From assembly GCA_964023205.1 (NCBI GenBank), contig OZ026840.1, positions 29,454,064-29,518,063 of the forward strand: a DNA stretch of 64,000 bases, written 5' to 3'. This document shows, in pieces, positions 12,701 to 20,541 of this stretch; position 1 is the first letter of the stretch, and every line of letters begins with the position of its first letter. The stretch is from Lutraria lutraria (taxonomy: Eukaryota > Mollusca > Bivalvia > Venerida > Mactridae). A program made the position numbers and the translations under genes. Under the pieces are notes generated by a model. That model searched no databases and was not told the origin of the DNA. It saw only the letters and a program-made list of their open reading frames with translations.

Positions 12701-12818
12701 AACACTTACTTTGAAGTTCTTGCTCAACGTCAGCGAACACCTGGTCGATGCTTCTCGGATACACATTTTGTATCAGAATAATCTGTAAGATAAATATCGG
12801 TAGTAAACAAAGGCTCAT
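681..12818 (-). CDS. Astacin (M12A) metalloprotease with C-terminal sushi domains, 3'-incomplete
   Basis: Secreted zinc endopeptidase of the astacin family. Exons in transcript order: 12710-12818, 10730-10771, 10205-10304, 9218-9321, 8535-8655, 8002-8071, 6540-6743, 4479-4614, 3777-3821, (optional 3529-3603), 2549-2779, 1749-1843, 681-786. All junctions are GT..AG and in phase. Domain order: signal peptide (MSLCLLPIFILQIILIQ), propeptide, basic site RRQKR, catalytic domain starting near NAVLGKNKLW, zinc motif HEIGHALGFYHEH, Met-turn SVMHYG, the four astacin cysteines (TCLKF, GVCESAVGR, RGCMH, LYKCS), a short Cys-rich piece, then sushi domains. The family is normally made as a zymogen and matures by removal of the propeptide; RRQKR suggests a furin-like step (inference). 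The last visible exon ends in a splice donor at 681, so more domains lie beyond the left edge. About 455-480 residues are visible. Introns are full of repeats. Certain of the family; substrate unknown. Confidence 0.88.
1037..1713. repeat. 32-bp minisatellite, about 21 copies
   Basis: Tandem units of 32 bp built around GATAAGAAAGGTACGG and TTTAGAAAGAATTCC, with point variants and a few one-base length changes. It lies in the intron that splits the second sushi domain of the astacin gene. Confidence 0.92.
1749..1843 (-). CDS. Astacin gene exon: first half of second sushi domain
   Basis: Encodes ERCVVKFDAEKYLLTYHGET and on to IPSDDM, carrying Cys 1 of a sushi domain. Ends at ATG|GTACAG in phase 0. 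The 32-bp minisatellite begins about 27 bp beyond this donor. Confidence 0.7.
1917..2128. mobile_element. Palindromic MITE (TTATCCGAA type)
   Basis: Ends are roughly inverted (AGTAGAACCTTAATTATCCG on the left; GGGGTTCGGCTGTA on the right), with several internal TCGGA-rich arms. A related layout with ATTATTCGA and TTATCCGAA is at 19763-20062. Confidence 0.5.
2200..2392. repeat. CACCG-rich simple and tandem repeat
   Basis: Imperfect 5-bp (CACCG/CGCAC) repeat with a longer about 30-bp period containing CACCGGACTGCACCGCAC. Strongly GC-rich against an AT-rich background. Open frames of 60-98 codons on both strands arise from this composition and are not genes. Confidence 0.85.
2549..2779 (-). CDS. 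Astacin gene exon: first sushi/CCP domain
   Basis: Encodes a four-cysteine module starting APCEDPKID and ending YTCNNGSWKGELPFCD. The C.NG.W....P.C ending is diagnostic of sushi/CCP domains. The second Cys sits unusually late (EFGNCNNF). Acceptor ACCGCAG, donor AGAG|GTAAGC. Confidence 0.8.
3151..3463. mobile_element. MITE with about 62-bp terminal inverted repeats
   Basis: Left arm 3151-3213 and right arm 3401-3463 are near-perfect inverted copies (ATACATAGTTCCC ... GGGAACTATGTAT). Each arm carries CAACTAAGATGGCCGCC, close to a YY1-type motif. The AT-rich centre is non-coding. Confidence 0.85.
3473..3672 (-). mobile_element. tRNA-derived SINE, family D (diverged)
   Basis: On the minus strand it has a tRNA-like head (GTGGTCCAGTTGTTAGTGC ... 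GGTTCGATTCCCAG), then a body and a tail (TTAGTACTGGTT ... AGGATAACTGC) resembling the copies at 13695-13915 and 29578-29870. The possible cassette exon lies in the body. Confidence 0.65.
3529..3603 (-). CDS. Possible SINE-derived cassette exon of the astacin gene
   Basis: 75-bp open segment with acceptor TCACAG and donor G|GTAAGT, phase 1 on both sides, so inclusion adds 25 residues (TYTLPRKQCRCPSTCRDVAG and on) without a frameshift. It lies entirely inside a tRNA-headed SINE (3473-3672, minus). It may be an exonised repeat or a coincidence; skipping it is also in frame. No RNA evidence is available here. Confidence 0.35.
3777..3821 (-). CDS. Astacin gene exon 9: short Cys-rich linker
   Basis: 45-bp exon encoding DGCPLNECEEGFMGG after acceptor TTCTATCAG, with donor A|GTAACT. 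It joins in frame either to the sushi exon at 2549-2779 or to the SINE-embedded exon at 3529-3603. Confidence 0.7.
4022..4252 (-). mobile_element. tRNA-derived SINE, family C
   Basis: Minus-strand B-box (GGTTCGATTCCCAG) next to a degraded tRNA head, and a body with CCCCTTTTCCTGTGATT and ACTCGGCTCGGTAGTT. Further copies: 14868-15195, 19335-19580 (minus), 20884-21112 and 62590-62855 (plus). Confidence 0.75.
4247..4445. mobile_element. Palindromic MITE, family P
   Basis: Begins ACTGTGGAATCATTAATTTT and ends AAAATACAGT. Interior repeats of TTTCGTGG and CCACGAAA make nested palindromes. Copies at 14035-14245 and 35770-35980, with a fragment at 24075-24146. Confidence 0.8.
4479..4614 (-). CDS. Astacin gene exon 8: end of the catalytic domain
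   Basis: Encodes FSINRTADLVTIKPKDKKY, then SLSFYDMKIANDLYKCS. This matches the astacin C-terminal block (PK....LS..D...I..LY.C), with the last conserved Cys. Acceptor GTTTTAG, donor CAG|GTATGT. Confidence 0.85.
4671..4926. mobile_element. Palindromic MITEs, family M (two abutting copies)
   Basis: Ends read CAGTAAAACCTGT / ACAGGTTTATCTGTA around AAAGGCCAC and GTGGCCTTT blocks. A second partial copy starts at 4846. The CAGTCAAACCTGT end with TA flanks suggests a Tc1/mariner-like source (inference). Other copies are listed separately. Confidence 0.75.
5370..5567 (-). pseudogene. Possible retroelement coding remnant
   Basis: The open frame reads GRFCLPKVTGFGKRSFAYQG, then LWNEMPQHIREDKNLPQFRS. 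The KRSFAYQG..LWN.LP..IR pattern is common near the C-terminus of reverse-transcriptase-encoding LINE ORFs. No other domain is visible and the flanks are AT-rich, so this is most likely a 3' fragment of a non-LTR retrotransposon, inside an intron of the astacin gene. Confidence 0.5.
5794..6060. repeat. 18-bp minisatellite derived from a family M MITE end
   Basis: About 15 tandem copies of GCCTTTATTCATAGGGTA. The unit matches the subterminal GGCCTTTATTCACAGGT of family M, and the array is followed by a family M-like end (GGGGGTGGCTG ... GACTG) near 6090. Long open frames across it are an effect of the repeat. Confidence 0.88.
6228..6420 (+). repeat. Dispersed repeat, family Q
   Basis: Contains AACGGGAACTA, GCGGATGTAGA and GCGCGCCGAGTGAGTGACG in the family Q order. 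Lies in the intron after the zinc-site exon. Confidence 0.65.
6540..6743 (-). CDS. Astacin gene exon 7: zinc-binding site and Met-turn
   Basis: Begins KEILVHEIGHALGFYHEHMR. The HExxHxxGxxH motif supplies three zinc-ligand histidines and the catalytic Glu. The exon ends DFYSVMHYGKF, the Met-turn with its conserved Tyr. All catalytic residues are present, so the protease is predicted to be active. Confidence 0.93.
6905..7095 (-). mobile_element. tRNA-derived SINE, family S3
   Basis: Shares TTAACTACTC..GAT..C.GTTTCCTGGATTCTGA and GCCGAAAGAA with 11960-12140 and a fragment at 22975-23040. Carries a minus-strand tRNA-like head (inverted B-box GGGAAACGAACC). Confidence 0.7.
7375..7965 (+). repeat. 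Family Q repeat split by a nested palindromic insertion
   Basis: Family Q sequence at 7375-7475 resumes at about 7860-7965. Between them CATAGCGTGACGTCAC (7579-7594) and its exact inverse GTGACGTCACGCTATG (7840-7855) bound an inserted palindromic element. Confidence 0.65.
8002..8071 (-). CDS. Astacin gene exon 6: CESAVGR block
   Basis: Encodes VCESAVGRLEGFQPINLD and RGCMH, the conserved block before the zinc site. It holds the second and third astacin cysteines. Donor CAC|GTAAGT leads to the zinc exon in phase 0. Confidence 0.88.
8535..8655 (-). CDS. Astacin gene exon 5: catalytic domain, first conserved Cys
   Basis: Encodes an amphipathic helix (LLLQAMNHWEEYTCLKF), ending with RDVIVYVPNT. 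The Trp and TCLKF positions match the astacin A...W...TC..F pattern. Acceptor TTTACAG, donor GG|GTAATT. Confidence 0.88.
9218..9321 (-). CDS. Astacin gene exon 4: furin-like site and mature N-terminus
   Basis: Encodes RRQKRNAVLGKNKLWSRR followed by IAYTIVDGF. The RNA...LW....I.Y.I pattern is the usual start of the mature astacin domain, directly after a dibasic or furin-type site. Acceptor TTTTTTAG, donor G|GTAAGG. Confidence 0.88.
9360..9685. mobile_element. MITE-like inverted-repeat element (ACAGTGGAACCTCC)
   Basis: 9498-9682 is bounded by ACAGTGGAACCTCC and GGGAAGTTGCACTGTA, with internal GGTCACC / GGTGGCTG arms. A CTCTCCAAAGG...CTCGCCCTGGA segment just before it (9365-9460), next to a poly(C) run, resembles 22370-22540. 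Confidence 0.55.
9923..10103. mobile_element. Palindromic MITE, family M
   Basis: CAAACCTGTGAACAAAGGCC on the left; GGCCTTTATTCAGAGGTGGC and CACAGATTTGACT on the right. Confidence 0.7.
10205..10304 (-). CDS. Astacin gene exon 3: propeptide
   Basis: 100-bp exon encoding EWYDYALVNRSEELVKLQ and onward to WLDVIN. Acceptor ATCTAG, donor AC|GTGAGT. Phase is consistent on both sides. Contains one N-glycosylation sequon (NRS). Confidence 0.8.
10730..10771 (-). CDS. Astacin gene exon 2: propeptide
   Basis: Short 42-bp exon reading KELEEGVQGRSAPP, between a TTTTTTCAG acceptor and a GTAACT donor. Phase matches both neighbours. Acidic and low complexity, as expected for a propeptide. Confidence 0.75.
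11475..11660 (+). repeat. Dispersed repeat, family Q
   Basis: Begins AATCAGAGTACTGATAGTACT and passes through GGGAACTAGTTTAACAATTG, CATGGCGGATCA and CAACGAGTGAGTGACGGCC. Confidence 0.7.
11905..12395 (+). repeat. Family Q repeat interrupted by a family S3 SINE
   Basis: The left end (AATCAAAGTACTGAAGGTACT) is at 11908 and the right block (GTCCGCATTAAAATGCATGC ... GAGTGACGGCC) at about 12335-12395. A tRNA-headed S3 SINE occupies 11960-12140 (inverted B-box GGGGCTCGAATCCG). Confidence 0.6.
12710..12818 (-). CDS. Astacin gene exon 1: signal peptide and start of propeptide
   Basis: ATG at 12816-12818 opens a hydrophobic leader followed by a charged stretch (DQVFADVEQELQ). It ends at a consensus donor (A|GTAAGT) in phase 1. 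The start is chosen because it is the only ATG giving a signal peptide in the frame that joins exon 2. Confidence 0.85.
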
Positions 12819-13418
12819 ATTTATTTCCTCAAAATAAAATTTACGTACATTGAAAATATATGTGTTACACTTGACTACGTCTTGTTTCGTATGATATCTG
12901 TGGTATAGTTATAACACATAGATCGTTACTAAAACGGATGTAAATGTCACGAATTACGTGGAAACCGAAAGTTCATTTTATTTATACATGTCAGTTATTC
13001 TACACAACGAAAAAAACGCAAACAGAAAACCGATTGCTACAGTACTCAAAATTCAAGACAATAGTATATTTTAGAACTGAAGCGTGATAACTCACGTTTT
13101 TGTACGAACTTTGACAGAGTGTTTGTAATAAGACCAAATGACTTTCGTTAAATTAGTTCCTAAATGCAACAAAATCCAAGATGTGGCGAGACTGGGATTC
13201 GCCTGACTTATCATCCAATCAGGTTACAGACCAAATGGTAGCTCCACCCATGGGAAATGGCGTTGTTGAAGTCAGATGATGAGAGAGTGATTGTGCCGTT
13301 TAGGCCAGTCAAAAATTAAGCAATAATAAATCTAACTGAACGGACAGTTTTATTTTCGTATTTGATCTCACAAGCCAATGACTCAGTTATAATACAATGT
13401 TTTTATTTTCACAAATAC

Positions 13419-13690
13419 AGTCGTATCTGACTTTACGGGTTACCTGTGAATAAAGGCCATCGTATGACACGGGAAAACTCTTTTATATAATCCCGTGATA
13501 TAACGGGGCCAATAAACCTTTAAATCTGTGTAAGTAACCACTTCCGAATAATGGCCACCCTGGGAATAAAGGCCATTCTTTTAAAAACTGTCATTGATTA
13601 TTCAGAACAATGTGACATCCAAATAAAGGTCATCTGTCAATAAAGACCACATTTTGTCTTTCTAAAGGGTTGTCTTTATTCACAGTTTTG
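13419..13690. mobile_element. Palindromic MITE, family M (rearranged)
   Basis: Contains TACCTGTGAATAAAGGCCATC, a second start near 13505 (AAACCTTTAAATCTGTGTAA), AACTGTCATTGATTATT and the closing GTCTTTATTCACAG. Confidence 0.65.
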
Positions 13691-13694
13691 GCTT

Positions 13695-13915
13695 CATTTA
13701 GGCCTTAACCAGTACTAACCACATTCTATTCGCTATCGTTATCCAAGCTGTACTACGTAATTCAGAGGTGGAGGACAATGTAACATACTAAGATGTAATA
13801 TCTTAAGTCTTTGTCACGGACAGTGCAAGCCTCGCCCGGTTTCGAACTCACAACATCTTGATCAGTTGACCAACACTCTAACCACTGCGCTATCCGGGCG
13901 GGTACATTGATACAC
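13695..13915 (-). mobile_element. tRNA-derived SINE, family D
   Basis: The minus strand reads CGCCCGGATAGCGCAGTGGT, a good A-box, then a B-box-like GAGTTCGAAACC, and a tail containing GGTTAGTACTGGTTAAGGCC. Same family as 29578-29870. Confidence 0.8.
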
Positions 13916-14034
13916 AATGATGTACACACTGTTACTCAGTCAGATCCCTTACAATTGATAATCTATCCGTGCTATTAACAGATTTACGTATTATACATAA
14001 TAAATATATTCTGTCACGACCGTTCCACGTAAAT

Positions 14035-14245
14035 ACTGTATTTTCATGTATTTTCGTTGGGCTTAATTTTCGTGGTTTTTACTAAAATGGCTATTTCGTG
14101 GGGACATAAATTCGTGGAATTTGAATTTTGTAAAGAAATGCCTTATCTCTGCATTGATATTTGAGGGAGGGTGTTGGTTTCGTGGATGAGGCGACCCACG
14201 AAATCCACGAAATTAAATCCCCAACGAAAATTAACGATTCAACAG
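14035..14245. mobile_element. Palindromic MITE, family P
   Basis: ACTGTATTTTCATG ... TTAACGATTCAACAGT with TTTCGTGG/CCACGAAA arms. Confidence 0.8.
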
Positions 14246-14867
14246 TATATAATGAAACTCTTATAAGTAATATTATGATTGTCCATATCTGCGAAAACCT
14301 ATCCCGAATTACAAGTATTTATAACTATGAATTGGCATGTACAAGACGAGCACTTAGTACACACTTGAACACTTAAAGTCCAATTAGCTTTTTGCTATGA
14401 AAAATGTATGCAAAAAAACAAACAATTGCTGATATTATCCCTGGATATTTTTTACCGACGAAACGAACCCTTTTTCTTCTAAAAACACTCATTTCGCTGT
14501 GAATTTTGCTTTTATATAAAGCGCGTGACGTCACTTGAAACCGTGTGCATAATATGACTGCGGGGAAACACAGCTGTTCTATAAATAGTATTTATTTCAA
14601 TGATATTGAAAGAAATACGATTGTGGTTTTGGAAACATTCTTTCTTGCTATAAAGTACGCACGGGAGGAAAACACACCGGATTCCTCTGTTACAGAACAA
14701 ACGGAAACTATTACGACCGATAAATTTATATGATTATGGGACTTTAATGTTAAATTGTAAAGTCACTTTTGAGACCAACGAAATTAATCTTTATTTGTAT
14801 GAAGCCTCGTTATTTAGGTATAGTACTTGGTACATTGTACATATTGAAAGCTACTCGAACATATTTA

Positions 14868-14916
14868 TCTGTTGCTTAACGGCCCTTCAGACAGCTATTG
14901 TCATTTCAGAGCCGTC

Positions 14917-14952
<36 letters not shown>

Positions 14953-15195
14953 ACCGGGCATTTATATCCCTACTCTTTTTAATAGTTTTTCCTGGTTCTT
15001 TATCATGCCCGATGTAAAGCACCAATACAAGCCTCGCCCCTTTTTACTGTGATTTTCTAGACATATCATTTGACTCGTTCGTTGGGATACGAACACTGAA
15101 AAAAAAAGTTCCTGAGAAATTCGAAAGGCGGAGCCGAGATTCGAACCCACGACTTTTAGTTCAGTAGTCCAGCACGTTACCACCGTTGCTTCATG
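14868..15195 (-). mobile_element. tRNA-derived SINE, family C, with (AG)n microsatellite
   Basis: The minus strand carries GGTTCGAATCTCGG; the body has GATGTAAAGCACCAATACAA. A GA dinucleotide run at 14920-14950 interrupts the 5' part. Confidence 0.75.
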
Positions 15196-15894
15196 TTCTT
15201 GTTTTTTAATGTAAAAATGTGTACCACCACTTATGTAATCAGGAAACTATTTTTGTTTGTTTGGCTATACAATGTACTTATGTGTATGTTACGTTACGTC
15301 AATAAACTATGTACATGTATTATGTTATGTTTTAATGATGTAAAGTGCACACAAAAAGCCGCTAATAAATTATTATTTTATAAACCGTGTTTAAATTGTC
15401 TCCGCATACATTCATGCATGTCACCGCACATTGTTAAAGGCGGTACACATTATTCATGTGATTTATGTTGTGGTTTACTTTGCCTACTTTATCAATACAA
15501 CAATTCAATCAAATTTGGTGTTTTCTTACACCGAAATGATACAAACCTATGATGCTCATTTGTTAGCATACTTCACAAATGACTATACATTGAATGTACG
15601 ACACACAACTAAGATACATAAAACAACAACAACAACAAAAACACACAAATAAACAACAACAACAAAAAACAGTCATTACAAATATGTAATATGTAAGCTC
15701 AAATTTCTTAAAAATTCTCAACACGCTTTCCAACCATTTTTTCAACAGTGGTCAACGAGTGGCTCTCTTCAAACAAAGATTTTTGACAATTTTGTGTTGA
15801 ACTTTATATTAATTGATATACCATTATAAAGGTATTGAATAGAGCAATCCAGACGTACCAATATTAGTGAAATTGTGCACACTGTTTTCGTATT

Positions 15895-16200
15895 GTGGTA
15901 TAATACACATTACATAGCGAACATCCCTCGTAAAACACTGCATTATGTTTTCGAAAGCAACCAAGAGTCCTCAAAAAGACGGCTGGATGCCCTTAAAAGC
16001 TATTTGAGTCCACAAAAACACTGCATTGTGTACTATCTAGAGTTCACTAAGAAAATTTCAGTGTGCATTAGAAATCTTAATAAAAAACAATGCTATGTGC
16101 TTGAGAAAGATGTGTAGAGTCCACTAGAAACACTACAGTGTGCTTTAGAAATCTGTCTAGGGTCCACTAAAAACAGTGTGGTGTGCTTTAGATAATCATC
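15895..16200. repeat. Degenerate tandem repeat
   Basis: Four to six imperfect units of about 45-60 bp sharing GAGTCCACTA.AAACACTGCA and GTGTGCTTTAGAAATCT. No coding signal. Confidence 0.6.
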
Positions 16201-16707
16201 TTAGAAAATAACACTTATCGCTAGTTTGAGTACAAACATAATTATACCATAGCACTGAAGCAGTCGATTCGACATCTTCTCAAAAAACAAACAACAAACA
16301 CGGTAGCGCAAATCATAGTCGCAATGACAAAAACAAAACAAAACAGCCCTCAAATTACATGAAAAAGATCTTACTTGGCATATAGCCGCTAATAACATTC
16401 TTATTTCCATTTTCACAACTACTAGTAAACTCAAGTGTTTGCTATATGCTAACTGATTATTTCTCAGAATGGTGCACAGAAAAATTCATAGAAACAAATT
16501 TTCTCTGAAAATCAGGAAAACATGTTGCTAGTGATAAGAAGAAATATGCGGTGAAAATATGATCTGAAAAGCTAATTAATGTAAACTTGTGGATACTTAT
16601 CGCTTGAACCTCAAAGCTAAGATATGTGGGAACTAGAAGGATGTTATCGCAACATGCCGATACACGTTAAAAATCCAGCACTAGTCTTCAAGACAGTGTA
16701 ATTATAT

Positions 16708-17585
16708 GAATCAAAGCACTGGGAGTACTGTCATGGCAGTGCAATTATGTGAATCAAAGCAATGAGAGTACTTTCATGGCAGTGCGATTATAGGAATCAA
16801 AGCACCGTGAGTACTGTCATGGCAGTGCGATTATGTGAATCAAAGTACTGGGAGTATTGTCATGACAGTGTGCTATTATATGAATCAAAGCACTGAGAGT
16901 ACTGTCATGGCAGTGTGCTATTATAGGAATCAAAGCACCGTGAGTACTGTCATGGCAGTGCGATTATGTGAATCAAAGTACTGGGTGTACTGTCATGGTA
17001 GTGTGCGATTATATGAATCAAAGCTTTGGGAGTATTGTCATGGCAGTGTGCTATTATATGAATCAAAGTACTGAGAGTACTGACATGGCAGTGTGCTATT
17101 ATATGAATCAAAGCACTGAGAGTACTGTCATGGCAGTTCGATTATATGAATCAAAGCACTGGAAGTACTGTCATGGCAGTGCGATTATATGAATCAAAGC
17201 ACTGGGAGTACTGTCATGACAGTGTGCTATAATATGAATCAAAGCACTGAGAGTACTGTCATGGCAGTGTGCTATTATATGAATCAAAGCACTGAGAGTA
17301 CTGTCATGGCAGTTCGATTATATGAATCAAAGCACTGGGAGTACTGTCATGGCAGTTCGATTATATGAATCAAAGCACTGGGAGTACTGTCATGGCAGTG
17401 CGATTATAGGAATCAAAGCACCGTGAGTACTTTCATGGCAGTGCAATTATATGAATCAAAGAACTGGGTGTACTGTCATGGTAGTGTGCAATTATATGAA
17501 TCAAAGCACTGAGAGTACTTTCATGGCAGTGCGATTATATCAATAAAAGTACTGGGAGTACTGTCATGGCAGTTCGATTATATGA
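16708..17585. repeat. 43-45-bp satellite, about 20 copies
   Basis: Each unit contains GAATCAAAGCACTGAGAGTA then CTGTCATGGCAGTG then TGCTATTATAT. The first 20 bases match the end of dispersed family Q, and the array abuts an inverted family Q copy at 17590-17750. Open frames through it (MNQSTGS-type repeats) follow the repeat period and are not genes. Confidence 0.93.
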
Positions 17586-17589
17586 ATCG

Positions 17590-17750
17590 TCTCTGTCTCG
17601 GCGCACATTAGCTTTTATGTGGACCTAAATACAACATTTATTTACATCTGCCATGCAATTGATTAACTAGTTCCTGTTTCATGTTGCAGTGCAAGTCCAT
17701 GTAAGTTCTCTTTCCATGAATATTTTTCAGTACTTTGAAAGAAAGTATGA
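17590..17750 (-). repeat. Dispersed repeat, family Q, inverted
   Basis: On the minus strand: TTTCAAAGTACTGAA, ACAGGAACTAGTTAA, TGCATGGCAGATGTA, TGCGCCGAGACAGAGACG. A family M fragment (GGTGGCCGGTAACACAGGTT) follows at 17755-17802. Confidence 0.7.
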
Positions 17751-19334
17751 CTTTTATTTACATGGTGGCTTTATTCGGCGGTGGCCGGTAACACAGGTTT
17801 GACTGTACTGTTCAATTGCTCTCATTCGAGAGGTTGTGGTAAATGAAGTTTTGAAGGAAAGGGTTTAAATAAGGCACAGTATTAGGATAGAAAGTATGAG
17901 ATAAACTAAGAGGAGAAGTAGCTGAGTGTTAGTGTCGTTAGGTCGAGATTTAGAGCGTGCATGAGGGAGCTTTAAAATGCAATCGGTTGAGGTGAATTAA
18001 TGATTGGAGTGAAATGTGCAATTTGAGATATATGTAGGGCGGTTGAGAGTTGAAAGAGTGGCTGTAGGTCAAGATTTAAGGTGGGATAAAGAGAGAAGAA
18101 AACAGGACAAGCGTTTGAGAGGGAATGTTTATCATTGGAGAGTGAAGGTTATTCATTTAGAAAAAAGTTAGAAACAATTAAAAAGGTGCATTGAAGAGAA
18201 TGTATTTATTTACTTCAGTTTTACTATGTGGATATCAGTGTGGATACTTACTTATTACACAGACAATGAAACACGCTAGTTTAGTGGGTAAAACGGGAGA
18301 AGTCGTTACAGATAGTGGCAAAATAGATACTGTGAAGGCCACTAAACGTAAACCCTTTCAATGTTTTAGCCGAAACTGCAAAGATTTTGACCGCTAGGAG
18401 TGAGTCAAACGAGCCTCTGTATTCTGACCTGGATCTTTTCTGTTTGGACTTTCATTGGTATCCCTTAAATAGACAATGGACTGTCTCAAATTGGAAGTTG
18501 GACAAGTCGATTCAGGAAATTCAGCAGGTTAAGGGTTAAACAGAAGGTCAGGATGCGATAAGTGATAGAAATATACTACATTAAGTGCAGCTCAAAGACA
18601 TTGGCAAGTCTATCTGTTATTTACATGTTTATACCATATCACTCCTTGTAACTAATTACGTTTATTTTTCTGTGAAAAGCAAGTTAAACCGGATACAAAA
18701 TAGGAATGGGATAAGTATGTAACTGTACAAATTTTGCTCATTAATTCGGTCAACATTTTCCATCTTTTTTAAAGCGCCATTGAACATTCTCACAGCAAAC
18801 ACAATTTTCAGTGATTTAAAGATAAACTAAATCCTACGCGTGTTGTTGCTGACTTGAATAATAATTGGTAAAATATATCAAATCTAATCAATCATTTCTT
18901 TACATGTAATACTCACTTATCTATACTTTCATTTAGCGCCGAACGTTATTTCAACCGAAACCATAGCCTAGCCTTTGCAATGAGTAATGTTAATTTATCG
19001 GAAATGACAATTTAGGGGTACTTACTCGAAATTGCCTTGAAGCAAGTGGAATTTGAACATAAGGGGCTAGAATGACGCAAGGCATATGACTGAAAGCAAA
19101 CCACTAGTCATAGAATACCAACTGATATGTAAGTAGTTAGCTATTGGTTTTAAAGTAATGGGTTTTAAAGTTATCCTAATTCTGTTCTGTTTTTCAACTG
19201 AAAAAATAGTACGTTCTTATACCAGGATGCAATAATTTTACGAATAGTATTTTCATGTCAGTTACAGCTTCATTATGCCACATTTATTAGATAGTGTGTC
19301 TATAATTGTGACATTTCAAATTCAATTATTCTTC

Positions 19335-19580
19335 TATTGTTTAATGGCCCCTTTTCGATACCGTGTAGTCTTTCTTTGTTCTTTATCATGCTTGGTGTAA
19401 GGCATCGATACAAACCTCGGCCCCTTTTCCTGTGATTTCTTGACATAAAACTTGACTCGGTAGTTGAGATGGGGACACTGAAAAAGAATCCCTGAGAATT
19501 CGAGAGATGGGTCGAGAATCGAACCCGCGACCTTTCGTTTAGTAGTCTAGTGCTTAACCACTACACCATCGATCATCCCT
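19335..19580 (-). mobile_element. tRNA-derived SINE, family C
   Basis: Minus-strand tRNA head with B-box GGTTCGATTCTCG and an A-box-like GATCGATGGTGTAGTGGTTA; the body matches other family C copies (GGCCCCTTTTCCTGTGATTT). Confidence 0.8.
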
Positions 19581-19762
19581 TGCGAAAAATTTAAAGACAT
19601 GATTATGATAGAAATGACAATTAATGTAATTATAATATTGAAACATAAATGATTATTAATTAGTTTTATGTGAATCTGTAAATACTGAGCTGAGTTCCAG
19701 AACGTTCATCGCGTGTTTTGTAGCACTGGATGAAAACCAATGCAAATTATTAAACATACAAT

Positions 19763-20062
19763 AAAAGCTCGATTATTCGACGACTGATTGTCAGATTACA
19801 CGGTATTACTCGAATATGATCTGTATACAAGTATGGAGTTTAATATGTATATAAATTATGAAGTATGATAATAATGGTCCCGATTACGTCTCTACGGATC
19901 AGTTAGTTTTGTTTAAATGTGTTTTGAATCAGTTTTCAAATTTAGAATGACGCTGTAATGCAAATCATTTTATTCAGTTTACATTGAAATAGTCGGATTG
20001 ATTACTCGAAACCGTGGTTTATCCGAATGATTTTTCTGGATCAAACGAATTCGAGTTTTACT
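19763..20062. mobile_element. Palindromic MITE (TTATTCGA type)
   Basis: Starts AAAGCTCGATTATTCGACGA and ends GAATTCGAGTTTTACTGTA, giving inverted ends. Followed at 20158-20176 by a (TG)n/(G)n run. Confidence 0.55.
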
Positions 20063-20465
20063 GTACTTCAGGCCCGTACGTAGCGGTGGGGGCTAATGTA
20101 ACGGTTTGCCTAGGTATGCGAGTTTTAACCTTTTTCAAATTTATTATCATTACATCCAAGTGTGTGTGTGGGGGGGGGCAAATCCAGGCGGATTTTGTCT
20201 GATAAGAGGGGGTTAGTCCCTTTTTAATTTACAACCGGAATTATTCTCGAGCTTTTCCAAGAATCGAGTTTTCAAAGATTGACTTTAAGAAATACGACAC
20301 AGTCTTGACTGAACGAAATCTGTGTATATACCTTTAATACATTTTTGGGATGTGTATACAGTGAGTTGCTTTCCGCTCATAAACAGAAAATGATAGTTTC
20401 AACGCACCAGTAAATATAACGTCTTAAATACGGATTACTTATTGACAATATAATTGGAGTAAACA

Positions 20466-20541
20466 ATGCATTGTGTGTGGACTTTGTTTGGAATTTTACT
20501 CACATGCGGAGTTTTGTATGTCCGTGTTGAAACAGTCGCTA
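20466..20541 (+). CDS. Sushi-PLAT-PAN exon 1: signal peptide
   Basis: Encodes MHCVWTLFGILLTCGVLYVR and VETVA. Donor A|GTAAGT, phase 1. ATG at 20466 is the only start giving this leader. Confidence 0.85.

Larger units (their letters stand above)
12819..20465. other. Gene-poor gap between the divergent astacin and sushi-PLAT-PAN genes
   Basis: No coding exon could be supported. The stretch holds family M, D, P, C and Q repeats, a degenerate tandem repeat (15895-16200), a 44-bp satellite (16708-17585) and unmarked AT-rich DNA, for instance 17810-19330. The promoters of both flanking genes must lie at its ends, but no unambiguous TATA box or initiator is visible. Confidence 0.6.

Noticed and set aside
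15193..15552. 119-codon open frame, Cys-rich, with hydrophobic start
   Set aside because: It begins in the edge of a SINE, shows no domain or splice context, and a frame of this length is expected by chance in 64 kb of AT-rich DNA on six frames.
16835..17192. Open frames encoding repeated MNQST-type peptides
   Set aside because: They follow the 44-bp satellite period and shift frame with its length variants; no start context or splice signals.
16708..17585. CRISPR-like regular repeat array
   Set aside because: Units are directly adjacent and fully repeated, with no unique spacers; the context is eukaryotic.
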